Shown here piece by piece: positions 19,018-28,230 of a stretch of 64,000 nt of DNA (position 1 is its first letter; the number at the start of each line of letters is the position of its first letter). The stretch is from CALMEE01 sp041748315 (GTDB lineage Bacteria > Planctomycetota > Planctomycetia > Pirellulales > Pirellulaceae): positions 1 through 64,000 of the forward strand of contig JBGTDM010000154.1 in assembly GCA_041748315.1 (NCBI GenBank), read 5' to 3'. A model generated the notes under the pieces. The model was given only the letters and a program-made list of their open reading frames with translations, was not told the origin of the DNA and did not search any database. Position numbers and translations under genes: made by a program.

Positions 19018-20157
19018 ATGCTGAGATATTTGACCGCCGGCGAATCGCATGGCAAAGCACTCATCGCCCTTGTGGATGGATTCCCTGCAGGATTATCGGT
19101 TGATCAGGATGCCATCAACAGTGAACTCAAACGCCGACAGGGGGGCTATGGTCGCGGTGCGCGTCAAAAGCTCGAAACGGATCAAGTAGAACTGTTATCC
19201 GGTACTTGGCAAGGGGTAACGATCGGCAGTCCCATTTGCTTTCAAGTCATCAATCGAGATTACAAACTTGAACGTCTGAAGGAGCTGCCTCGACCTCGTC
19301 CGGGGCACGGCGACTTGAGTGGCTCCATCAAGTACCTGGGTTCGATTCGCGGGGTTCTGGAACGAGCCAGCGCGCGGGAAACGGCGGCGCGCGTCGCAGC
19401 AGGTGCCCTAGCCAATCAATTGCTGCGCGAATTCGGCATCGAGGCACTGGCCTTTGTTGTCGAAGTCGGCTCGATCAAGATCCCGACGATTCATGAGCCA
19501 TTCGCCACGCTTCGCGATAAGCGCGAACAAAGCGTGATTTATTCAACCCATCCAGAATCCGATGAACTTGTCAAACAGGCAATCGACGATGCCGCTGAAG
19601 CTGGTGACACTTTGGGGGGAATTATCGAAGCGCGCGTCGCTGGAGTCCCCTTTGGTTTAGGCTCACATACCCAATGGGACAAAAAGCTGGATGGTCGGAT
19701 CGCCCAGGCTGTGATGAGCATCCAGGCCATCAAAGGCGTTGAAATCGGGCTCGGCTTTGAAGCAGCTCGTCGACTTGGCAGCCATGTTCACGACCCGATC
19801 GCTTACGACGAGTCGCGCAAGAAGAGCCCCCAATTGGGTTACGTTCGATCATCCAATAATGCCGGCGGTCTGGAAGCTGGTATGACCAACGGACAAATGC
19901 TAGTCATCCGTGCCGCCATGAAACCGATCAGCACGCTTCGCAAACCGTTGGACTCGATCTCAATGAAAACCAAACAACCCGAGCGGGCCAGCTACGAACG
20001 TAGCGATGTCTGTGCGGTCGCGGCAGCGAGCGTGATTGTTGAAAATATCGTCGCGTTTGAGATCGCTGCCGCGATGATCGACAAGTTTGGCGGGGACTCC
20101 ATCCAAGAAATGAAAGAACGACTTCAACTGTTCACGAATTTGGCGCAGGAAATTTAG
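19018..20157 (+). CDS. aroC: Chorismate synthase
   Basis: A 379-residue protein. ATG 19018 is chosen because the family signature starts at once (MLRYLTAGESHGKALIAL). Further signatures are RPGHGDLSGSIKYLG, ERASARETAARVAAGA and SNNAGGLEAGMTNG. The enzyme converts EPSP to chorismate with reduced FMN, the last step of the shikimate pathway to aromatic amino acids. The sequence looks complete and undamaged. The unknown gene at 20208 follows by 50 bases and may be cotranscribed. Confidence 0.95.
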   Translation: MLRYLTAGESHGKALIALVDGFPAGLSVDQDAINSELKRRQGGYGRGARQKLETDQVELLSGTWQGVTIGSPICFQVINRDYKLERLKELPRPRPGHGDLSGSIKYLGSIRGVLERASARETAARVAAGALANQLLREFGIEALAFVVEVGSIKIPTIHEPFATLRDKREQSVIYSTHPESDELVKQAIDDAAEAGDTLGGIIEARVAGVPFGLGSHTQWDKKLDGRIAQAVMSIQAIKGVEIGLGFEAARRLGSHVHDPIAYDESRKKSPQLGYVRSSNNAGGLEAGMTNGQMLVIRAAMKPISTLRKPLDSISMKTKQPERASYERSDVCAVAAASVIVENIVAFEIAAAMIDKFGGDSIQEMKERLQLFTNLAQEI

Positions 20158-20207
20158 CGGCACCCGCCCGGCAAAGGTTGCCCCGCAAATAATCAAGGAA
20201 CGATTCA

Positions 20208-21470
20208 ATGAGTGACCATGTCAAACGATTCGTCTGCCGCGCGCTGTTCGTGTTTGGTTGCTTGCTGCCAACGGTGGTCGTGTTGAACTGGGTGTTGCGC
20301 CCCTCGACACCTCAGCAATGGCAGAACGCGATCAAGCAACAATTCGGATTATCCACCACGATTGGAGCAGTTGAAACACCGCTTCCTCAACAGACCATTC
20401 TCCAGGATGTGTTGCTGCATTGCGCGGAACAACAGGAGACGACCAGCCTGGGATCGATTTCAATCGTAAACACGGAGCAAAATCGACAGGTTTGGGTCGA
20501 GTCACTTTCGATCAGCAACCAATCGTTGTCCCACTTGTTGCAAAGAATTTATCGGGAGGTTCGCGACATCGAGACAGCAGCCCGCCCACTCAAGATCCAT
20601 TTTGGATCGGTCACGATCATTGACGAACAACAGCATCTGAAATTGAGCAACGTTGTCGTCCAAGTGACCCCCAAAACGAATTCTCTGGAAATCACGCTCA
20701 ATTTTCAGTTGCCGTCTGCCGCCGACGGGGACTGGATTACCATGGGTTACGAGCGGAGGCAGGAACAAACGACAACAGAAATCTGGACGCTTGATACCCG
20801 TCAAAACAAGTTGCCCACGCTACTCCTTGCTGAATCGATTTCAGCAGCGAAATCACTTGGTGACTCGGCGACGTTCCAAGGAGTTGCCCATGTACGCGTA
20901 ATCGATTCCCGGGTGGATGCCGACATCTGGGGTCGTATTGACCAAATCAATTTGTTCGAGTTAGTTTTTGAACCATTTGACCGATTCTTGTCGGGTACGG
21001 CATCGGTACAACTCAATACTTGTCGCATGAGTGCCAATAAATTGACACTCATGGAAGGAACCTTCGAGTGTAAGGCAGGGCGAATCGAAAAAGAGCTATT
21101 GCTGGATCTTGTCGAGGGCATGCCGTTACCCGCTCCGCAATTGCGACCGGCGGTTCAGGATCAACCCTATATCGACTTCAGTCACGCACAGTTTGCTTTT
21201 CGGATCAAGTCAGGACTGTTAGCATTGCAGGGTGACGAGAAGGGGAACCTGTTTGAATCGTCCGATATTGAGGGGACGGGTCTCGTTGTCAGTCATCAGT
21301 ATGGCTATCCGATCGAACGATTGCTCCAGGCACTTGGAACCAGCCATCAACCTGCGTTGCCTCGCAACGTCGCTGAACTCGCGAAATATCTGCAATTGTA
21401 CGCCGATGTTGCTCAAAACGCAGAAGCATCGAATTCAGTCGGCGAGCCTGTCGAAACGTTAAATCGCTAG
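20208..21470 (+). CDS. Membrane-anchored protein of unknown function
   Basis: A 420-residue protein with a ribosome site (AAGGAACG) eleven bases before the ATG. Residues 8-30 form a signal anchor (VCRALFVFGCLLPTVVVLNW). The rest is mainly beta-strand-like with alternating polar and hydrophobic residues, resembling AsmA-like envelope proteins, although no diagnostic motif is present. It lies 50 bases after aroC on the same strand. Function is unknown. Confidence 0.65.
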   Translation: MSDHVKRFVCRALFVFGCLLPTVVVLNWVLRPSTPQQWQNAIKQQFGLSTTIGAVETPLPQQTILQDVLLHCAEQQETTSLGSISIVNTEQNRQVWVESLSISNQSLSHLLQRIYREVRDIETAARPLKIHFGSVTIIDEQQHLKLSNVVVQVTPKTNSLEITLNFQLPSAADGDWITMGYERRQEQTTTEIWTLDTRQNKLPTLLLAESISAAKSLGDSATFQGVAHVRVIDSRVDADIWGRIDQINLFELVFEPFDRFLSGTASVQLNTCRMSANKLTLMEGTFECKAGRIEKELLLDLVEGMPLPAPQLRPAVQDQPYIDFSHAQFAFRIKSGLLALQGDEKGNLFESSDIEGTGLVVSHQYGYPIERLLQALGTSHQPALPRNVAELAKYLQLYADVAQNAEASNSVGEPVETLNR

Positions 21471-21666
21471 AAAATCGGCTCGCTGCAAGGTCTATATGTG
21501 ATCGAACCGTGGCAACCAATCGCTATTGCGTCGTGGACGCCTCCCGCCGCGGTCGCCGTCATTTTGATGTTCTCCAATGACGACTGTCCGCTACCGGCTT
21601 TAGCCTCACTTCACTCGATTGAGTTTTATGCGGTGCACCCAGTGTCCGGTCTAAAAACGTGACCGT

Positions 21667-21710
21667 TTAATCCTACAGCTTTGCATCGAGCCGGCGCTGT
21701 AGGATTAACT
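21667..21710. repeat. Palindromic dispersed repeat, copy 2 (short form)
   Basis: Near-perfect hairpin TTAATCCTACAGC-...-GCTGTAGGATTAA with only the CGAGCCGG core retained between the arms. The arms match the ends of the copies at 1799 and 25055. It is the minimal form of the family. Confidence 0.75.
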
Positions 21711-21863
21711 GGCATTGGATTTAGCCCGAAGCTCAAGGTCGATTCACGTCCATTTAAGAATGACCTGCGAATATGTTGGCCTGTAACGGACTGCGAGTGA
21801 TGCTCCCCCGATTGCTGACAAAATGTGTCGGTAGGCCAACTAAAAATCTAGGTTTGATTCGGC

Positions 21864-21869
21864 TATAAT
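21864..21869 (+). promoter_or_regulatory. Candidate -10 box for the acyl-CoA dehydrogenase gene
   Basis: TATAAT lies 37 bases before the start codon of the gene at 21907. No convincing -35 box is present at the usual distance, so this is a weak assignment based on the hexamer alone. Confidence 0.35.
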
Positions 21870-21906
21870 TGACGTCTCAATAATCCAAGGATCCACAGGA
21901 CTGACA

Positions 21907-24063
21907 ATGCTTGAAATTCAATCCAAACCGAAGGAGCCAAATTTGACAAGTTCTGGATCACCTGCGAATGGGGTTGACCCAACGAGCAAAGATGCCGTGG
22001 CTTTGATTTTGCAACAGGCCGGGAAATCTGCCGAAGAAATCGCCGCGCTTTCGACACTCGACGCTGCCGATAAATCTGCTGAGACTCAATTCTCGGGAGC
22101 CCCGCCAACCATCACGTCGTTGTTTGGTCAAGTCAACGCGCGGGAGTTTCATGCTGGCAGCTTTGCACCTACTTCGGAAGTCGCTAACGTCATGGGGCAA
22201 TCGCTTGAATTCCTGATGAAGCGAAAACAGGAGAGCCGTTTACTTGATCATCAGCGGATGCTGTTTCACGATGACGTGATCGAAGGCTTGGCCAAGATCG
22301 GTTTTTTTGGATTGGCGATTCCGAAGGAGTACGGTGGCAGTGGCGCCAAACTCGGTGACCTTGGTCCCTTGCTGCGAGCCTTGACGTTTGTCCATCCCGA
22401 CTTGGCGGTGATGTTTGAGGTGCATAATTTTTTGGGACCGGTGACACCAATCCTTGATTTTGGTACGGACGAGCAAAAAGAGTATTTCCTGCCGAAGATG
22501 GCTTCCGGCGAACTGCTCGGGTCCTTTGCATTGACTGAACCGGGTGTCGGTGCCGATCCGAGTCGACTGTCGATGACCGCCGAATTGCAAGGCGATCAGT
22601 ACATTGTCAACGGCGTAAAGTGGCCCATCACCAATGTGATCTACGGAGGCGTCTGCATCTTGGTGGTTAAGCTGCTGGGACATGAATTGAAATCGGGACG
22701 CGACTCTGGCATGATCATTTTTGAAGTTCCGCGGCAGGACTCCCAGTACTTTCACATGAAGCGCAACGACCTGACCGCGTTTGACTATTTATGGAACGCG
22801 AGATTTCGCTTGATCGATTGCCCCGTTCCAAGTCGAAATCTGTTGGGTCCGCCCAGTAAGGGGCTGGCGCAGGCGTTCAGTTCGCTTGCTAAAGGGCGCG
22901 GCGGCATCGGTGTTAACAGCGCGGCCAAGACATTTAAGTTGTTGGCGCAAATAATTCTCGATCCCGAGGTCCAACACGGGGACTCGAATGAACACGGTAA
23001 CCAAGCTGCGGCAGCTTCTTATCAACCGGCGGATTCCAAGGAACCCACTGGCGGCGGCTGGACTTCATTTCGTTCCACGTTTGGTAAGCCGATTGGATGT
23101 GCACCGCGAATTCAAACGTGGGTCGGTCGCGCGACATGCCACGGTCTGGCGGGCCGGGTATTGGGGGACTTGTGCTTCCGCCTGGCTGCGAACGGTGTCC
23201 GAGACGAAACTCAAGGGATGATCGCCAAGGTGTACGCCACCAAAGGGCTCCTGCAAACCGCGATTAACGCCTATCAAATTCAGGGTGGCCGCTCGGTCCA
23301 TACCGACGAACGTCGCAAATACACTCGGGCCGATGCACAAGGGACGGGCTCACTGGCACAAATGCCCGATCATCCAATCGAAAACTATATCGGCGAAAAC
23401 ATGCACGAGTTCACCATCGCTACCGTTTACGAGGGACCCAATCCGGTGTTGGCCGATGTGGGAGCGCCCAATGCGATGACGCGGGGAATTCGTTCACAGT
23501 ATCTGGAGCCGATCGGTGTTGCCGAATTGCGCGGGAGCTCTGGTCTGATGCCGAAAGCCAAGTTCGGCTGGTTCATAGCCAGGACATTTTTGGGTTCGTT
23601 GAACCCCTGGGTCGGCAACCTGAGTGGCGTCGAGCAACTTTTTGAAGACAAAAAACGGTTGATCCGGAAAGCGCTGCGGCGCAACCGGAAGCTGGGACGA
23701 GAAATTCTGGTGATCATCGCCCGATATCAGAAAAGTTTTATGGATCAGAGCTTTCTCTTGGGGGACGAGGGGGGAGTGTTTGACAAGCTATGCCACTCGT
23801 TGGCGTCTCTTGTTTTTGCATTGTCTCTCGATCAATCGCATGACACAAAGAACAATCCCTATTTAAACGTTGCTGTTGCTCTCGATTTGGAAGCCGATCT
23901 CAAGATGAAAGGAAAGTACCCTTCGGCGAAACTTCAGCGATGCTGGGCTGAAATTGGTCAACAGATGATGGATCGACAATCGCAACTACACAAAGACCTG
24001 ATCGCTGATATTGAGGTTTCGGATATTCCGCTCGATCCGCGGTTTGTCGAGCGATTCATCTAG
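21907..24063 (+). CDS. Acyl-CoA dehydrogenase family protein (long form)
   Basis: A 718-residue protein with a CAGGA ribosome site. It shows the acyl-CoA dehydrogenase fold in order: an N-terminal helical domain (GFFGLAIPKEYGGSGAKLGDL), the FAD-contacting beta domain (GSFALTEPGVGADPSRLSM), and the C-terminal helical domain (AYQIQGGRSVHTDE). YEGPNPVL holds a Glu where family members have the catalytic base. About 110 residues before the first domain and 150 after YEGPN exceed the usual 380-residue enzyme, and a polar insertion sits after KLLAQIILDPEV. The long C-terminal domain resembles fused FadE-type or very-long-chain enzymes. It probably acts in fatty-acid beta-oxidation; the chain-length preference is unknown. 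Confidence 0.8.
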   Translation: MLEIQSKPKEPNLTSSGSPANGVDPTSKDAVALILQQAGKSAEEIAALSTLDAADKSAETQFSGAPPTITSLFGQVNAREFHAGSFAPTSEVANVMGQSLEFLMKRKQESRLLDHQRMLFHDDVIEGLAKIGFFGLAIPKEYGGSGAKLGDLGPLLRALTFVHPDLAVMFEVHNFLGPVTPILDFGTDEQKEYFLPKMASGELLGSFALTEPGVGADPSRLSMTAELQGDQYIVNGVKWPITNVIYGGVCILVVKLLGHELKSGRDSGMIIFEVPRQDSQYFHMKRNDLTAFDYLWNARFRLIDCPVPSRNLLGPPSKGLAQAFSSLAKGRGGIGVNSAAKTFKLLAQIILDPEVQHGDSNEHGNQAAAASYQPADSKEPTGGGWTSFRSTFGKPIGCAPRIQTWVGRATCHGLAGRVLGDLCFRLAANGVRDETQGMIAKVYATKGLLQTAINAYQIQGGRSVHTDERRKYTRADAQGTGSLAQMPDHPIENYIGENMHEFTIATVYEGPNPVLADVGAPNAMTRGIRSQYLEPIGVAELRGSSGLMPKAKFGWFIARTFLGSLNPWVGNLSGVEQLFEDKKRLIRKALRRNRKLGREILVIIARYQKSFMDQSFLLGDEGGVFDKLCHSLASLVFALSLDQSHDTKNNPYLNVAVALDLEADLKMKGKYPSAKLQRCWAEIGQQMMDRQSQLHKDLIADIEVSDIPLDPRFVERFI

Positions 24064-24121
24064 GTGCACGTCAGATCGAGATTGCCCCGACTCTTGGTCG
24101 CAAGGTTGTCGACCACGAAAT

Positions 24122-24604
24122 CTACACATCGAGTGGTCGTAATTGATCCCCGATGTTGATCGTGCCACCATCGACCACAGTCGCGGTGACTCCTCCATGT
24201 CCGATCATCGCATTGTATCCACCCTCGCCAAGATTGGTCTCCATCTTGCCACAGGGTGGACAACCCCCGGTGATTTTCAATCGCGCTTCGCCGATTTGCA
24301 CCACGCGCTCCTTCAGAGCGATCAGGTTAATCCCGCTAACCAGGATATTTCGGCGTGTCAGTGCGGGATCAATCGTTTGCTTACGCAGAAGCTTCGCGAC
24401 GACCTCGAGGTTTTCGCTTTGAATCAATGTGACCTGCCGAGGGGACCCGGCACCCCCATCAAATCGATCGCCGATCAATCCATGTTCAACATGAGCGACG
24501 ACCGTATTGACCTCTTTAACGGGTTCACCGCGGGCGGTTCGTATTCCGAGCCATTCCACAATGCCAGGGCTGGGAAATCTGTTTTTTGCGTTGCTCAACG
24601 ACAT
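24122..24604 (-). CDS. MOSC domain protein
   Basis: About 160 residues from ATG 24604, with GAG four bases upstream. MOSC hallmarks are GDRFDGGAGSPRQVTLIQ, RRNILVSGINL, the cysteine motif GCPPCGKM, and a C-terminal VVDGGTINIGDQL. MOSC domains in MOCO sulfurases, YiiM and related proteins bind pyranopterin or handle sulfur or N-hydroxylated substrates. The gene is convergent with the acyl-CoA dehydrogenase. The frame stays open for 172 more codons upstream, but that part has no MOSC-like sequence or good start. Confidence 0.8.
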   Translation of the reverse strand: MSLSNAKNRFPSPGIVEWLGIRTARGEPVKEVNTVVAHVEHGLIGDRFDGGAGSPRQVTLIQSENLEVVAKLLRKQTIDPALTRRNILVSGINLIALKERVVQIGEARLKITGGCPPCGKMETNLGEGGYNAMIGHGGVTATVVDGGTINIGDQLRPLDV

Positions 24605-25054
24605 GACTCTTTTCTGAATTAAGGTATAGCTAGGACGAGCCCAATGATAACCGACCGCATCCCTTGGCTTGAAGACCTCGTGGCGATATCCAGTCTCACA
24701 GCCTCTGATCAAGAGAGGTTGAAATGCTGGCGAATCGGCCGAGCGTCGCCGCCCACGTGATGAAAAATTGGCTTCAAAAATTCGCAATTCGATTATCACA
24801 TCGGGACGGAGACGGATCAACTCAAAATGGTTTAGAGCATCGAAAATCGGGGTGCGGTTGGTGATTTCAATTAGTGCAATTTTTTGTCCACAACGGTTGG
24901 TCACACGACCAAAGCAATCGCCGGAATCTGTCGTCCTGGCGTGCGAGACCCGCCGAGATTCCACGTGAAAAAGTCCATCTCCGGAATCAATTCGTTTCTT
25001 CCATGCGTCCTTTTTTTTGCGTTTGGCATTTGAACACGACATTCTTGAACGGCC
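24605..25054. other. Spacer with a long open but unrecognised frame
   Basis: The MOSC reading frame stays open through this whole stretch on the minus strand without a recognisable domain. It could be chance, an unusually long leader, or a decayed gene. No other supported gene was found. Confidence 0.4.
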
Positions 25055-25140
25055 GTTAATCCTACATCGCCGGCCGGCTCGATTCAAAGCTGTAGGCCAG
25101 CCATCCAGGCTGACGTACATACCTCGCGCTATAGGATTAA
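25055..25140. repeat. Palindromic dispersed repeat, copy 3
   Basis: It starts TTAATCCTACATCG and ends CGCTATAGGATTAA, with the internal blocks CCGGCTCGAT, CAAAGCTGTAGGCCAG, CCAGGCTGAC and GTACATACCT shared with copy 1. Its last bases overlap the 3' end of the lipase-like gene, whose TAA stop lies inside the repeat arm. Confidence 0.75.
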
Positions 25141-26246
25141 CGGGGGATCGGATTTCGCTGTTCTTCCGAGAGAAGATAGCCGTTTTTCAGGTATCGGACC
25201 GTGGCCTCGATTACCGCAGGTGTAAACAAAATCGATGAATGATAAACGGGGAGAACTTGATGATCCTGTGCTCCGGCAAGATAGGTTTCTTCCACAGCCA
25301 CGGTGAGGTCACCCGCTCCTCGCAATAGGGGGTTCTGCAACCATCGGACCTTGTCCGATCCGCTGCCGGCAAGGATCGCAAAATCGAAATCGGGGATGGC
25401 CAAGGTCGGCGAGATATCTCGCCAGCCTTGGGAAAGCGATTTGCCACTTTTGCCTGTCACGGCGTTGAATGCCAACGTATAATTCAGGACCTCGGCCACG
25501 CGAGAACCCTGGTTTGGTGGAGCCAGCATGACCATGCGGTTGATTCGCGGATAACCGCGACTTCCCGATCCAGCTTCGGAATGATCGTGCAAGTAGCGTC
25601 GAACGACGAGATTTCCCAGGCTGTGTCCGACAAAGTTGATCTCTTCGACGTGGTTTCCGAGGAGTTGAATTACGGAATGCACGTGCTGTGCATGTTGCTC
25701 GATCGAGTCACGGCTGCTGGCGTACTCGAAGTTAATGACCTGGAATTCACCGCTCTCCTGAATCGCCTCGACGAAGTGATTCATTGCAGTACTGCTTCGC
25801 ATCAACCCGTGTAAAAGAATGACAACGCGTCCCTCGTAGGCGGGAAGATTACGAGACTCGGCAATTTGCCGCAACGATTGCTCGCAGTGAGCCCGATTTC
25901 CCCACGCGTGCCGGTAATGATCGGGATCGATCAGACGGTAATGCCCGGTAACGATGTTATGCTGTATCCGCCAGCCTGCCAAGTGCTGAGCGTCGGTCCA
26001 GAACTGCTTCCCTCCCATCGTTGGCGTTCGCCAATTGCGGTATCCGATGGGTTCCTCTTGCTGTTTTTCGTCCTGAAGTCGTTCAGCCTTTTGTTCAGTC
26101 TTTTCCTCTGAAGGAGTCGGCTCTTTTTTGCGATCGGACATATGAACCTCGGTTTGCAGTCGTGGAAAGTCCGGGTGATTCGGTTGAAAATAACTGACCA
26201 GAACGGAGCTTAATATCGTCCCAAGAATAGATCGTCCCCAGCGCAT
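25137..26246 (-). CDS. Exported alpha/beta hydrolase, lipase-like
   Basis: About 369 residues. ATG 26246 is preferred over upstream in-frame codons because GGAG lies eight bases before it (TTGGAGAACATC) and it yields an export signal or anchor (MRWGRSILGTILSSVLVSYF). A Glu/Lys-rich linker follows. The hydrolase domain has the oxyanion motif LLHGLMRSS, the nucleophile elbow VGHSLGN, and a late DHQVLPVYHSS that may supply Asp and His. The pattern resembles PGAP1/triacylglycerol-lipase-like serine esterases. The stop codon is provided by a dispersed repeat arm, so the C-terminal end may have been altered by the insertion. Confidence 0.75.
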   Translation of the reverse strand: MRWGRSILGTILSSVLVSYFQPNHPDFPRLQTEVHMSDRKKEPTPSEEKTEQKAERLQDEKQQEEPIGYRNWRTPTMGGKQFWTDAQHLAGWRIQHNIVTGHYRLIDPDHYRHAWGNRAHCEQSLRQIAESRNLPAYEGRVVILLHGLMRSSTAMNHFVEAIQESGEFQVINFEYASSRDSIEQHAQHVHSVIQLLGNHVEEINFVGHSLGNLVVRRYLHDHSEAGSGSRGYPRINRMVMLAPPNQGSRVAEVLNYTLAFNAVTGKSGKSLSQGWRDISPTLAIPDFDFAILAGSGSDKVRWLQNPLLRGAGDLTVAVEETYLAGAQDHQVLPVYHSSILFTPAVIEATVRYLKNGYLLSEEQRNPIPR

Positions 26247-26533
26247 GATGTTCTCCAATTCGATCGAACCTGTGTCATTGCGTCGCATCAACACCAATGA
26301 ATTCCAAGTCAGATCCCCGGAACTCAGGTTCAGAATCGCGACACGAGTCAAACAAGAGGATGGGCATCGATCGCGACCCATTCTCGATATCATAAAAGGC
26401 GTCAAGATTTTGCTGCAACGTCAATCTCGCCGAAAAACGTTGAAAGATGCCACAACTTGAAGGAGCCCATTTGGATTAGGATTCATCGCGCAGGTCGATC
26501 CCTGGTCGGAATTTTCGTCAGAATTTGGTCAAA

Positions 26534-27898
26534 TCACAGGTTTTCAACTTGAAATTCGCTACGGTAGCCACTTCTCAGGAGTCGATTTGCTTCGGGGACA
26601 TCTGAAAACTTCATTTCGGCCGCGTCCCAAATCAGTCGTACATTCGGAAATCGATTGGCGACGACGCCCAATAACAACGCTTCTGTTAATGGTCCACTAT
26701 AGCTGAAACTGGCGCTTGTTTCACCAAGACCCATACAGGCATCGACCCATTGATGATAGTGATTTTGATCTTCAACTGCTGGCGGCGTGAAATCGGCGAA
26801 CTTTTCCTGTGGGAACAATTGGGGCTCACCAATGTGGGGGAGCAACATCGTTCCAGCTTCGCCAATAAATAGTGATGCCTGACCTGGCAGGGAAGTCCCT
26901 TGGGGTAGCCCGGCCAACTCAGTTGCTGGTGGTGCATCGGACCCGTCATACCAGACCCAGCGCATCGTTTCCGTTGTATACTCAGTACCGGGAAATTCGT
27001 ATTCAACGATATTTCTTTCGGGATGGCCGATTCCGGTTGGCTGGCGACAGGTCGTCTTAACCGACGTCGGCGCGGTGAGCTGAAGGGCTGCATAGGGGGT
27101 ATCGAAAATGTGAACCCCCATGTCGCCGAGTGTTCCAGTGCCAAAATCGATCAGCTTTCGCCAATTACCTGGATGGTAAACATCACGTGCAAAGGGGCGG
27201 TCAGCGGCTGTCCCGAGCCAAAGATCCCATGCGAAATCGTCAGGAGGGGACTGAGGGTCCGGAAGCGATCCACCATCAAACCCCCAATTCTTATTCGACC
27301 AGGCATGCACCTCTCGGACTCGACCGATGGTTCCAGCTTGTATGATCTGCACAGCGCGACGATAAACGGCCGCTGAATGAATCTGGATACCCATCTGAGT
27401 CACAAGATTTTTCTGCTCGGCAACCTCTCGCAATCTTCGGGCTTCGTAGACCTGGTGGGTTAACGGCTTCTGGCAGTAGACAGGTTTGTTATGGTTCATC
27501 GCGGTCATTACGGCCGGTGCGTGGGTATGGTCTGGAGTTGACACGACGACCGCATCAATCGAGTCGCCCATGGAGTTCAGCATCTCGCGATAATCCACAA
27601 AGGTTTTCGCGCCGGGAAAATTGACGGCAGCGGCTTCGAGCAGCTTTTGGTCGACGTCACACAGTCCGGCCACGTCAACCGCTTGGTGCGAGGCAATGGA
27701 ATTCAAGTCAGCCGCACCCATCCCGCCCACACCAATATGAACGGTACGCAGTTTTTCATTGAGCGAATATCGCCTGGTTGATGCCATGCTGCATGGCGAG
27801 AATAGTCCCATGGCCACGACGGCAGTCGAGCTTTTTAGGAAGCCTCGTCGATCTACGGGACGAAACATGTGTTGCGATTTGGTGTCCGTTTGTTTCAT
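26534..27898 (-). CDS. TAT-exported Gfo/Idh/MocA oxidoreductase
   Basis: About 454 residues from ATG 27898; an in-frame ATG ten codons later is possible. The twin-arginine signal is DRRGFLKSSTAVVAMGLF. A Rossmann NAD(P)-binding domain follows (VHIGVGGMGAADL), then the conserved loop VVSTPDHTHAPAV and the family motif CQKPLTHQV (the usual EKP is QKP here). The C-terminal alpha/beta domain has GTGTLGDMGVHIFD. Members act on sugars or inositols, and planctomycete TAT-exported paralogues are numerous. The substrate is unknown. No clear ribosome site was found. Confidence 0.85.
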   Translation of the reverse strand: MKQTDTKSQHMFRPVDRRGFLKSSTAVVAMGLFSPCSMASTRRYSLNEKLRTVHIGVGGMGAADLNSIASHQAVDVAGLCDVDQKLLEAAAVNFPGAKTFVDYREMLNSMGDSIDAVVVSTPDHTHAPAVMTAMNHNKPVYCQKPLTHQVYEARRLREVAEQKNLVTQMGIQIHSAAVYRRAVQIIQAGTIGRVREVHAWSNKNWGFDGGSLPDPQSPPDDFAWDLWLGTAADRPFARDVYHPGNWRKLIDFGTGTLGDMGVHIFDTPYAALQLTAPTSVKTTCRQPTGIGHPERNIVEYEFPGTEYTTETMRWVWYDGSDAPPATELAGLPQGTSLPGQASLFIGEAGTMLLPHIGEPQLFPQEKFADFTPPAVEDQNHYHQWVDACMGLGETSASFSYSGPLTEALLLGVVANRFPNVRLIWDAAEMKFSDVPEANRLLRSGYRSEFQVENL

Positions 27899-28230
27899 GA
27901 TGTGATACCGGTATAAATTGCTTACGAAACTGCGCCGGCCGGAGCTTGAGCGCTTTTCAAACAGAGTTAATCGGTCGACAGTCGAAAACATTTGCAATCA
28001 CTCAAACTCAGCGCAGGCAACTCAAAGGCTCGGTAATCAACTGTGATTGTATCTGACGAACCCGTCGACTGGCGACTGACAGCCTGAGATAAATCTTGAT
28101 CTGCCGTTCGCATTATTGAACAATAAAACGAACTGACTTGCAACAAAGCCAGAATAATATCAGAGGAAAGTTGAATGATGTAGACCAGCGGCCCGATCTC
28201 CATGCGGGAAATCAGCAGATTCAACCCATC
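27899..28230. other. Spacer without a supported gene
   Basis: An 85-codon minus frame (27967-28224) begins with a hydrophobic stretch but has no ribosome site or relatives I recognise. Nothing else is visible. Confidence 0.4.

Noticed and set aside
22240..22755. 171-codon frame antisense to the acyl-CoA dehydrogenase
   Set aside because: The sense strand carries clear family motifs at the same place; the antisense frame is explained by codon bias.
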